Below, piece by piece: positions 14,201 to 21,544 of a stretch of 64,000 bases of DNA. Where the stretch lies: positions 340,082,263 through 340,146,262 of the forward strand of contig NC_085138.1 of NCBI RefSeq assembly GCF_035046485.1. Reading direction: 5' to 3'. The notes beneath the pieces were generated by a model. That model ran no database searches. It saw nothing but the letters and a program-made list of their open reading frames with translations, and was not told the DNA's origin. Position 1 is the first letter of the stretch. Each line of letters starts with the position of its first letter. The translations under genes and the position numbers were made by a program. This DNA is from Aedes albopictus. Taxonomy: Eukaryota; Arthropoda; Insecta; Diptera; Culicidae.

Positions 14201-17200
14201 AAATAATACCAACTTTGTTGATGTTTCTGGTATATGTTAAAAAATAAGGCTCTGTAAACTAGATGATTAAAATTTAAAGTTGCACAAAGTGGTAAAAAAA
14301 TGTAGCATAGTAGAAAAGAAAAAAATCTAACAGATAAAATATTTAATTTTCAAACACAATTTAAATTGCTGTATCGAAAATAAAAGATATTTCTCGATTG
14401 GTAAGAGTAATTTTTACTGGAATATTTGATCAAGAACCACCATTACGGGCCTCCCAGTACAAATTTTTTTGTTTCAAATTTCTCAATAACACCTGTTAGA
14501 AATAGGCAAAAGATTTCCTTCAGTGCTTAGTGAGCCCCGAGTTATCCGTTGCATAGTATTTTTCGTTATATTCTGCCATGGCTGCAGTTGAGTAACAACA
14601 GAAGAAAGGGAGAAGAACAGTTGTTGTAGTATCATGTCTAAAAGGTAGTTAGCAGAACATCGTAACGAGAGTTATTAATGATGCAATATTTGGGATGTTG
14701 AGTCGAGTATTGGAAGACAAAAATGGAACTTAAATGTAAGTTACTAAGCAAATGTAAGTGTAATATTAACTAATAAAATATGAACTATTTGCAGTCTTGA
14801 AGCTGCCGAAAGTGTAAGCTGCTCTCGAGAAGTTTCGCTTCTTCCAAGAAATCACGTTCTCAACAAACTTCAAGAATTTAAATCGCTTCTGAGTCGACGC
14901 AGACATGGATTCCGGTGATACAAGCAGTATCCGTAAGAAGTCGATAAAGGAACGTCTTAGGTTGCTAGAGCAACAGCATCTAATACGAATAACACAGCTT
15001 GAGGAAGAAGGTAGGCGATCTCGGCAGGAGTACGAACGGAGCGTGGAACGGATCGAACAAGCGACAGCGAAAGCCATCACAAAAATCAAATTACACTGTA
15101 AAGCTAAAAGGGACGCAAGAGCTAGGACGAGTGAGAGGGAAAATGTCGGCGAAACCTTGCCAGTCGTGCACAGTTCGTTTAGTGACGGAACCCTTGTTGA
15201 GTCCATCTGTAGCCCACCTGTACAGTGCGATGGAATAGCTTCTGCTCCACATCGGCCGAGTATCCAAATTGTTCGGCCGAATGCTCTACGTCACTTCATA
15301 CCTGGTACCGAGAACGATAAGGAGGATCTGCATACAACATTTAGTCCAGAGCTGGCTGGTGGAATCGATGCGATCGAAAACTTCCGTAGTAAGGAAGGGT
15401 CTAGTATGCAAACAGTATTGCACTCTACAGTCGGTGTCAAGTCATGCTTCCACAGTACGGTACATTTAGAAACCTTATCCAAGTCCAATAGTTCCCGTAG
15501 TATGGGTCAACCAGAAATTGTAAACATAACCACTACAATTATGGATCAGTCTCTGAATGCTGAGAAAGCGTATTCGGTAACAAAACCGATAACGGTCACT
15601 CAAATTAAAATCGAGACAAAATGCGAATACCCTGAACAAGAGCTCTCTCACCACTCCTCTTTGCTAGAGTACATTGCTTCGCGGAGTCGTATGTGTACGG
15701 GAGAACCAATTCAAAAGATCGTTGTCGTTGCCTTGTTTACATGCGATTCTTCAAGAAGCAATGTAGTTGAAATGGACTCACTGATGGTTTCCAAATACAG
15801 CTCCATTCCAACAGAAACAGTCGGCCGAGTATTCGAGGCTGAAAAAATGGACTTCTATGGTAGGTGTGATCCACTACGAAAGATAGACAGCATCGGGTTT
15901 GATCCAGGTGGGCTAAAGAATGGAGCTCAGGTAAAACTGGTGCTGGTAAAGCGACCGATATGCGTGAACTATTTGGTAAACAACAGTGTTCACGAATATT
16001 CTCACTCGGAAAGGCTATCTTGGGATGCAGCCCGACGTTTGGAATCACCGATGTGTAGACTCTCTATTGCGACAGAATCGGAACAACAGCGATCAGCACG
16101 ACGAACAGAGAAGAAAAACTACCACCGTAGCACCGATCGGAAGAGTAGATAGTAATAGCCACGGTTATGTGTAGTGTATATATCGCAACCTCTAGGTACG
16201 ATCGTCGTCGGCTCGTGGTACCACCTAGACCGAAATAGTTGTTATGCAAACAGAATAATTGAAATTTGAGGAATGTGGTTGTGGATTGGTAAACATCAAT
16301 GAATCCACTTATTGATTATGTTATTTTGAGTTTAATGAATTCGTTTTCTCAGGGTGTCATAAGTTTTATGGCGTTAGATAAACAAGTTGATGTAGTATAG
16401 AATTACGTGACGTGGAGGATATTTTGTGCTCAACGGAAAACCGGGACTACACGGGTGGGGGTATGTTAGAAATAGGCAAAAGATTTCCTTCAGTGCTTAG
16501 TGAGCCCCGAGTTATCCGTTGCATAGTATTTTTCGTTATATTCTGCCATGGCTGCAGTTGAGTAACAACAGAAGAAAGGGAGAAGAACAGTTGTTGTAGT
16601 ATCATGTCTAAAAGGTAGTTAGCAGAACATCGTAACGAGAGTTATTAATGATGCAATATTTGGGATGTTGAGTCGAGTATTGGAAGACAAAAATGGAACT
16701 TAAATGTAAGTTACTAAGCAAATGTAAGTGTAATATTAACTAATAAAATATGAACTATTTGCAGTCTTGAAGCTGCCGAAAGTGTAAGCTGCTCTCGAGA
16801 AGTTTCGCTTCTTCCAAGAAATCACGTTCTCAACAACACCAGTAGCAACAAACGTTAAGGACAGACTTGTTAGAATCCCAAAATGGCCGCCGCAATGGCC
16901 GACTTTGGCACCTACTCACGATTTCGAGAGCACAAATCTCGTCGTAAACAAAACCAGCGCATCTGATCTTCTTATTTTAAGCTTATTACGAGTGAGCAAG
17001 AACAGAATTATAAAATGCACTGTTGTTTAAAACTTGTTTCTTGAGATTTGTGCGTCTGAAGTTCTAATGCAATCTTGAAGCGGGATTACAAGACGTTTGT
17101 CCTTAAGCAAACGAATGTCTTAATAACTGCTTACTGCATCCGTTTTTATGGTATGACAAGCTTTGCCATCAGAGGGATCGAATGAGCTGAAAAAATAAGT

Positions 17201-20150
17201 TTGTTCAGATTAAATGCGTGCAGAAAAGCTAAGAAATTGTGTGGTAGTTCTTATGTTCCGTAGAAAACCTTAAAAAATAATAAACTTGATCTCCGAAAAA
17301 ATGTCGTGGAAATGCCTTTATCGACTTTTTCCAAATGCTGATCAAGGCATTCCTTAGACAACTTGTTGGCGAATGTGATAAAAATTTAGATAATTTTTGG
17401 TATTTAGTGATAAATAATGTTGAAATCATTAAAAAACACCTTTGTGCAAATGCAAATTTGAAAAAATAAGTTATTTGTTAGATAACTTGACTGTTCTTTA
17501 AAATACCAAGACAATTGAAAGGAAAGATAAAAATATGAAGTACAATATGCCATACTCCGAAAGAAGTTATAAAAATCATTACAATAGTTCATTTAATTTA
17601 ATAAACAAAGTGTATTTATAATTTCTGAAACAGTCTATACTATCAAAGCTGATAAGCAATCACTCCAGATTACCGTCACATCTCAAGCGGAATAACATCG
17701 TTGAGGATGATACTTGTCCTTGTGGAGAGGCCCCAGCGTCACCTGAACATCTTCTCTTCGATTGCAATATCTACGGGAATTGGACGCGGATCGTCTGGAC
17801 AGAGATCGTCAGTGAAGGAGCATTTCCGGACTTGCAATTAATACTCTGTAGTAGAAACATTAAGTTACTAAAACTATTACAAATTTCTTCATAAATTGTA
17901 ACATTGATATGTACAGTATTTTCCGATCAAACATGGCCAAACAATGGAAACAAGAGGCCACTAATAAAAAAAAAATACTGGAGAAAACAAAACAGGAATT
18001 CCTAGAGAAACCCCATCAAGAATGTCTGGGGAAAGCAAAAGAAAATTTTATTGAATATACCTAGAGAAGTCCCTGGAATCACCGGTTTATGTATTCTGGA
18101 CGAATTCAAAGAGAAATCCCAGAAGGAATCGCATGAGGCATTTCTGGAGGAATCCCAGGAAGATTTACCGGAGGAATTCCAGCAAAAGTGCCATGACAAA
18201 TTCGTATATGAATCACTAGAAGAATCCCTGCACGTACCATAGTTGGAATTTCTGGAGGAGGAATTGCTAGAAGAACCGCAGGAGGAGTTGTTTGAGGTAT
18301 CCTTGGAGGAAGGTAAAGAGAAATTTCTGCAGGAATTCCATGAGGAGTATCTGAAAATATCTTTGGAAAATATCTTTGGAGGAATTCCTGGATAAGTCCT
18401 TGGAGAAATCCCTGGAAGAGCAACCGAAGGAATTTCTGCAAGAATTCCACGAAGATTGCCTGGAAAGATCACAGCAAAAAGCCAGAATAAATTTGTAGAA
18501 GAATTCGTAGCATTTCTGAAGTAGGAGTCCTAGCAAGGACAGCTGGAAGAACCGCAGGAAGAATTGCATGTGGAATCTTGGCTGAAATTTCTGGAGGAAG
18601 GCCGCGAGGAGCTCCTGGAACCTTAACCCCTGGAAAAATCTTTGAAGAATCACCGGACGAACTTCTGAAAAAATCACCCAAATATTTTCATGAATATTCC
18701 TCGCAAAAAATCCTGGAGAATTCACACGAGGTAGAACCACAGTTGCAATTGCTTGAGGAATCCCAGCTGGAATTCCTGGATAGAATCTCTGTAGATGTGC
18801 CTGGAGGAATCACCGGAGGAACTTCTGAAATAGTCACAGGTAGATTACAAAATGATTACACCAAGAATTCTTGAAGGAATTTCTAGAATTCCGGGAAGTA
18901 TCGTAGAAGGAATATCTAGAGAAATCCTAGTAGGAATTGCTGGAGGAATTTCTACAGGAATTATTAGAGGAATGCTGGGAGAATCCCTAAGAGAAATTCC
19001 TTGAATGAATACCTGGAGGAGGGCTGGGAGCCTCTTCGGGCCAATGTGAGGTGATCGAAAGGTGGAAGCAGCACTGCAGCGAACACCTGAATGGTGGCAT
19101 AGAAAGCTGATACTGAACGGATGAAAAAACTACGACTACGCACAATGGATGATGGAAGCCCATCAACTCCCTCAATAAGTAAAATTAAGGATGCCATTCA
19201 ACTACTTAAGAACAATAGGGTAGCTCTATCCTTGCGCTACATAGCCTAACAGATGCGCAATACAGCACTAAGTGTGACGTTAGATCCGACGTATGGTTTG
19301 GAAGATGAATCGATTTTCAAAATTCAATGTGATGTAGTACAAATAAATGTAATGCTGGTTTTGTTGTTTTGCCCGACACACTGTATTCAACGCTTTATTT
19401 TTAAGCTGTATCTAAAGTTACACTGGACCTGTTTACGAATCGAACCTAACAACGCGCATTGTGAATTTACCAGCTAAAAATATCGTCCTCGAGACTGATG
19501 AAGACCTACCTACCTCCTAAATTGAATCATATCACTTTCGCTTCTGCAGCGCCGTTTGTTGCCATGGGCAGACTGGGAGCTCAAAGCATGGGCGCCTTAT
19601 CTGTTATTGTAGGTAGCATCAGATATTACATTCTAAGTATTAGTTGAACAGTAATCAAAATATTCCGTAAGATTCCGTCAATTATGGTTCAAAGCGGTGA
19701 CTATAAAGATCTATTCTTATGCAAATTAAATCGGCCCCTCCTCAGTGCCGCCGCTGTATCAGACCAAGTGCCGAAAGCGCAGTCGAGGTGATAACAAAAT
19801 CTCCCTCCGACGAAGACGACCACCAAAAAGAACTCGAGAATCGCAATTTATAGAAGGCGGCTGCTGCAGTTATGTAAACGTCCAACTCCCCGTTGATAAC
19901 TCGGTTAGAACCCACATCCCCCAATACACACCTGTCCGCGGAATCGTTTCAGCAGTTCCCGCAGGGCTCGTTCCTCCCAAATCTTGGCATACAGGGCCAG
20001 TATCTGCTGACTGCGCCGGAGCTGCTGGGCAAACACAAACTCACACTGGGTGGCCCACAGCCGCAGGATGTTCGGCGACTGGTCCCGGACGTTTTTCCGC
20101 AGATATCGATTGACCTTCCGCAGGACCAGCGCGTTCGAGAAAAGTTTCAT
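5241..20150 (-). CDS. STARD7: STARD7-like mitochondrial StAR-related lipid transfer protein (4 exons visible)
   Basis: Exons on the minus strand are 20150-19932 (73 codons, phase 0), 6273-5931, 5859-5693 and 5633-5283, all with GT-AG borders and matching phases. They give 360 residues; family members are near 370. Residues 1-73 are basic (MKLFSNALVLRKVNRYLRKN) like a mitochondrial leader. A hydrophobic stretch follows at about 80-92, then a START domain at about 162-355 with DVEYRKKWD, NRDYVYNRRYF and MPDFLGQLHQAT, all close to animal STARD7. Known family role: phosphatidylcholine transfer to mitochondria. ATG 20150 was chosen because the frame upstream contains no ATG before a stop. A strong donor (ATC|GTAAGT) at 5283/5282 suggests one more 3' exon that I could not place; read-through instead ends at 5241 after 13 codons. 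Confidence 0.88.
5283..6273 (-). CDS. STARD7: STARD7-like exons 2-4 (START domain)
   Basis: Exon 2 (6273-5931) opens after CACACAG with AQRHAKGFLLSSTALLAAF and ends AAAG|GTGAGG. Exon 3 (5859-5693) opens after TTGCAG and ends GGCCG|GTTGGT. Exon 4 (5633-5283) opens after TTTTCAG with KLFANRDYVY. The two small introns are 71 and 59 bp. Exon 2 also encodes a cysteine group, with C at about residues 124, 127, 135 and 143-145, placed before the START fold. Confidence 0.88.
6700..8372. repeat. Left arm of a giant foldback made of degenerate GGAATTCC repeats
   Basis: The arm is built from loosely repeated 12-mers of the type GAATTCCTCCAG and GGATTTCTCC. It is reverse-complementary, with scattered differences, to 11698-12714 and then to 17976 through about 18480. 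For example, the block around 6940-7010 mirrors 18285-18345, and the TATAGACCCTA end at 8362-8372 mirrors 11698-11708. The open frames here (6707-7126, 7443-7697, 7730-7954) come from the repeat and are mirrored in the other arm, so they are not genes. A small TIR element sits at about 7073-7296. Confidence 0.75.
7073..7296. mobile_element. Small TIR element inside the left foldback arm
   Basis: Its edges are imperfect inverted repeats, CTGTACCATGTTGTTTT near the left and AAAACAACATGGGACAG near the right. The other foldback arm lacks this block, which supports a later insertion. No coding capacity is seen. Confidence 0.5.
8373..8776. mobile_element. GC-rich retrotransposon 5'-leader-like fragment in the foldback centre
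   Basis: This GC-rich patch (8380-8745) includes a G-run, many short C-rich words and the end CCTACAAGCCAGCCGTAAAA. It differs sharply from the A/T-rich surroundings. I recall similar text as the 5' untranslated part of mosquito RTE-type elements, but could not check this. The 115-codon minus-strand frame (8279-8626) has no recognisable domain and spans the foldback boundary, so it is not called. Confidence 0.35.
8777..8910. mobile_element. Partial terminal repeat of the AAGGACTGTTC family
   Basis: The first roughly 130 bases (AAGGACTGTTCAATTTATAA onward) are nearly the reverse complement of 31580-31712, the right end of the complete element at 28344-31710. No partner end was found to the right, so this is a truncated or solo end of that TIR family. 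Confidence 0.6.
9190..9770. repeat. Degenerate GGAATTCC/TCCTCCAGG repeat tract
   Basis: The tract has the same 12-bp style of imperfect repeat as the foldback arms (TTCCTCTAGGAA, ATTCCTCCAGAAA). A short unit around 9403-9440 (TATCAGAAGCCGGCTCCAGA) also occurs at 55480-55510. No gene is seen. From 9780 to 10330 the sequence is unique-looking, with only short open frames and no recognised product. Confidence 0.55.
10340..11618. mobile_element. 1.28-kb TA-flanked foldback element (CACTCCCGTTC ends)
   Basis: The left end CACTCCCGTTCAAAAGTTTG and the right end CAAACTTTTGAACGGGAGTG are perfect inverted repeats flanked by TA on both sides (10338-10339 and 11619-11620). About 450 bp of each arm is complementary, so nearly the same 80-codon frame appears at 10357-10599 (+) and 11359-11601 (-). 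That mirrored frame is an artefact of the inverted arms. TA target sites suggest a non-autonomous member of the Tc1/mariner group. Confidence 0.85.
11698..12714. repeat. Right arm of the giant GGAATTCC foldback, inner part
   Basis: This arm is reverse-complementary to about 7376-8372. Its last 14 bases (12701-12714, TACTGGAGAAAACA) are duplicated at 17976-17989, where the arm resumes after a 5.26-kb nested insertion. The frames at 12146-12361 and 12394-12757 mirror those in the left arm and are not genes. Confidence 0.78.
14494..14865 (+). repeat. 5' LTR (372 bp)
   Basis: It is an exact match to 16464-16835. It contains an A/T-rich region with AATAAAA near 14772-14778 that could serve as a polyadenylation signal. 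Confidence 0.92.
14905..16152 (+). CDS. Gag-like ORF (415 aa) of the compact LTR element
   Basis: The ATG at 14905 follows the 5' LTR by 40 bases and opens an uninterrupted 415-codon frame. The N-terminus is charged and likely coiled-coil (residues about 9-65, SIKERLRLLEQQHLIRITQL and onward, rich in K/R/E/Q). The middle is serine- and threonine-rich and low in structure, and the C-terminus is very basic (RRTEKKNYHRSTDRKSR). I see no zinc knuckle, no protease DTG triad and no RT motif. Its position and coiled-coil start suggest a gag-derived protein, perhaps fused to remnants of pol. The frame has stayed open although no pol is present. Function beyond the element is unknown. Confidence 0.6.
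   Translation: MDSGDTSSIRKKSIKERLRLLEQQHLIRITQLEEEGRRSRQEYERSVERIEQATAKAITKIKLHCKAKRDARARTSERENVGETLPVVHSSFSDGTLVESICSPPVQCDGIASAPHRPSIQIVRPNALRHFIPGTENDKEDLHTTFSPELAGGIDAIENFRSKEGSSMQTVLHSTVGVKSCFHSTVHLETLSKSNSSRSMGQPEIVNITTTIMDQSLNAEKAYSVTKPITVTQIKIETKCEYPEQELSHHSSLLEYIASRSRMCTGEPIQKIVVVALFTCDSSRSNVVEMDSLMVSKYSSIPTETVGRVFEAEKMDFYGRCDPLRKIDSIGFDPGGLKNGAQVKLVLVKRPICVNYLVNNSVHEYSHSERLSWDAARRLESPMCRLSIATESEQQRSARRTEKKNYHRSTDRKSR
16464..16835 (+). repeat. 3' LTR (372 bp)
   Basis: It is an exact copy of the 5' LTR, preceded by a purine-rich GGGTGGGGGTA tract and followed by the target duplication ACACC. Confidence 0.92.
16859..17102. mobile_element. TTAA-flanked MITE (GGACAGAC ends)
   Basis: Inverted ends GGACAGACTTGT (left) and its near-complement (ACAAGACGTTTGTCC, right) are bounded by TTAA at 16855-16858 and 17103-17106. 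TTAA target sites are the hallmark of piggyBac-type transposons, so this is probably a non-autonomous member. It sits in the TIR element at 14151-17637. Confidence 0.65.
17976..19015. repeat. GGAATTCC array: outer right arm of the giant foldback
   Basis: The array resumes here after retrotransposon B. The first roughly 80 bases mirror 7298-7378, and 18230-18480 mirrors about 6820-7030. Beyond 18480 the same kind of repeat (GGAATTCCTGGA, GAAATTTCTGGAGGA) continues without a left partner in the window. The long minus-strand frames at 18002-18472 and 18267-18740 are repeat translations. Confidence 0.7.
19020..19210 (+). mobile_element. Decayed RTE retrotransposon fragment
   Basis: The plus strand reads EVIERWKQH, then EHLNGG, and later KIKDAIQLLKNN with indels. 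This corresponds to the segment just before the RT domain in the RTE copy at 29011-30919 (EVIERWKQHFDQHLNG, EVKDAIHQLKTN). It is short, frameshifted and nonfunctional. Confidence 0.7.
19211..19931. other. Proximal intron 1 of the STARD7-like gene, no gene seen
   Basis: This mostly unique intron sequence runs up to the exon 1 donor at 19931-19930. I see no RNA gene, no coding exon and no clear element end. Confidence 0.5.
19932..20150 (-). CDS. STARD7: STARD7-like exon 1 (mitochondrial leader)
   Basis: This exon encodes 73 residues ending ALRELLKRFRGQ before the donor CAG|GTGTGT. The region LWATQCEFVFAQQLRRSQQI followed by LYAKIWEE matches the pre-hydrophobic part of vertebrate STARD7 in order and spacing. 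It joins in phase to exon 2 at 6273 across a 13,658-bp intron. The open frame continues upstream to 20345 without an ATG, so that part is treated as 5' UTR. Confidence 0.85.
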
Positions 20151-20606
20151 CTCCCCTCGAGAATAATAACACAGTCCACTTAGGCACAGAGGCGACGACC
20201 GAAAAACCAAATGCGCATAATTCGCGAACCGGCCGGAACGGGGGTGCTTTCGCGGATTTAACACCTGCACTGGTTTGTTTGCGGTTGCGGGATTCCGACG
20301 CACTAGGAATAACACTGGTTCAAGGACGGAAGCGACAGTTTTCAACGCGATTTTCCAGCGCTGAGCGATTCACCTGTGCGCGATGTGTGATGCAACCGTG
20401 CACGACTCGTCCGTCGCGAGTTTTCACTCCTGGGATGCACTTTTACGAAACCCGCAAGCAGAAAGATGCACTTTATGCAGTTGAATGTCAAACACGCGTG
20501 CGGATGACAGCCGATCGATTTGTGGAGAGAAGGCACGAGGAGTGTTGCAAAAGTGAGTATTTTGGATTATTTTGGTATCACTCAAAAAAATTTACACGTC
20601 AGAGTA
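20151..20606 (-). promoter_or_regulatory. 5' UTR and promoter region of the STARD7-like gene
   Basis: This 450-bp block is noticeably GC-richer than the flanks and lies directly upstream of the start codon, with no element ends inside it. An in-frame stop lies 54 bp or less beyond 20345 and no upstream ATG is in frame. I could not identify a TATA box or initiator with confidence. A MITE at 20607 marks the far edge. Confidence 0.4.
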
Positions 20607-20766
20607 AGGCAACGTTCAAAAATTACGTCCATGATTAGGGGGAGGGGGGGGGGTCTAGAAAAGTGTGACAGTACGTGTATTGGGTATAGGAAAAGTGCAT
20701 GACAGAGGGGGGAGGGGGGGTCTAGAAATCCCGAAAAACGATGGACGTAATATTTGAATCTTCCCT
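20607..20766. mobile_element. MITE with ATTACGTCCAT inverted ends
   Basis: The left side reads AACGTTCAAAAATTACGTCC and the right side its near-complement (GGACGTAATATTTGAATCTT). Two G-runs of the type GGGGGGAGGGGGG lie inside. It belongs to the same family as 57049-57217. Confidence 0.7.
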
Positions 20767-21544
20767 AATGTGTTTTACATATAGATTTGCGCAAATTGTA
20801 AAACCCACGAATGTCACGTGTGGAACATATTGCGGAGATTCCACCTGTTTAGACTCCTGCGCGAAAATTAGTTGCGTGGATTTTTCTTGCGTGGGCCCAC
20901 AGATATACACTGACAAAAATCCAAACTTTAATATTATATCGCCTGTTTCTATACAATTCATAAGACATTATTATCGTTATTTTTAATTGTGTGCGTATAA
21001 TCATCATGAAACCCGTTTTAGCTTTCATGAGGTACCTCATGAGACTTATGCACCCTATAAATCACTTTTATGTTTGGTCAAACATAACAGTTATAATTTT
21101 TTTCCTATAGTAAAAAATTATGTATGTTCACATATAATTTTTAAGTTTGGCGATTCTGTTTCCAACGGCCATCAAAACCATCAAAACGGTCAAGATGGAC
21201 ATCGCCATTGGATTTCCAAACGTAAAAATAATCTTTGCCCTTTCTTCGGTTCAGCTGTAGAAGTTTCAAGGTAAGCTTGCATCCTCGCATGCATTCTAAT
21301 AAAACAAATTAGTTTAATTTTGAATTATTTCAGTGACGTTCGAAAGTGTCCGAAAACTTCAGCACCACCAAGCCGCCGAAGCAACAGCAGAATGGCCATA
21401 CCCCGACAACAAAACTAGAAATTTTCACCGCACTCTCCAGCGAAATCTCATGTACTCGGTCAACACAGCGGACTCCGGTGGCCGGGAAACAACGTGTGGG
21501 ATCCACATCCACAGAAAGTTGATGTCGGCGGTGAGCGCCCCTAT
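20767..21544. other. Sequence left of the palindrome with a possible small intron
   Basis: No known gene is seen. A consensus-like donor (TTCAAG|GTAAGC at 21270/21271) and acceptor (TTATTTCAG|TGACG ending at 21333) would define a roughly 62-bp intron on the plus strand. Flanking frames are short and unrecognised, so a transcribed leader is possible but unproven. Confidence 0.25.

Larger units (their letters stand above)
14494..16835 (+). mobile_element. Compact non-autonomous LTR retrotransposon with identical LTRs
   Basis: Two 372-bp direct repeats (14494-14865 and 16464-16835) begin TGTTAGAAATAGG and end CTCAACA. They are identical at every base I compared. The 5-bp target duplication ACACC flanks the element on both sides (14489-14493 and 16836-16840). 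A G-rich tract (GGGTGGGGG) precedes the 3' LTR. The 1.6-kb interior carries one long ORF and no protease, reverse transcriptase or integrase. It depends on another element for movement, and identical LTRs imply a recent insertion. TGTT...AACA ends and a 5-bp duplication are compatible with BEL/Pao or copia groups. Confidence 0.92.
14151..17637. mobile_element. TIR element with TAGACTGTTTCAG ends, inserted in retrotransposon B
   Basis: The ends TAGACTGTTTCAGAAATT (14151) and its reverse complement (to 17637) form inverted repeats of about 29 bp flanked by TA (14149-14150 and 17638-17639). Removing the element and one TA restores the host reading frame (REIV-LLSKLISN), which fixes the borders. 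Without its own nested LTR element (14494-16835 plus duplication) and TTAA MITE, the original element is about 0.9 kb with no transposase. It is therefore a non-autonomous TA-specific transposon. Confidence 0.85.
12715..17975 (+). mobile_element. Non-LTR retrotransposon B: 5'-truncated RT and RNase H, split by a nested insertion
   Basis: The copy starts inside the RT at the FADD box (12715-12726) and continues through a thumb region (LLGLHLTPTLHWGKH, 12766-13182). An RNase H follows (13172-14062) with TDGSKA, HAEIL, TDSLSS and WVPSHQNIELNEAVD. Small frame shifts lie near 13150-13190 and 14040. After the insertion at 14151-17637 it resumes with LSKLISNHSRLPSHLKRN and a C-terminal CPCGEAP...HLLFDC motif, then a poly-A tail. 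The 14-bp target duplication TACTGGAGAAAACA (12701-12714, 17976-17989) marks a bona fide retrotransposition into the foldback arm. Confidence 0.88.

Noticed and set aside
18002..18740. Overlapping minus-strand frames of 114-157 codons
   Set aside because: Low-complexity S/N/F/L or I/P/G text from the GGAATTCC array; similar text occurs in all such arrays.
19905..20345. 146-codon version of the STARD7 leader
   Set aside because: It starts with TTG; an in-frame stop lies just upstream and the only good ATG is at 20150. The part after 19932 is intron.
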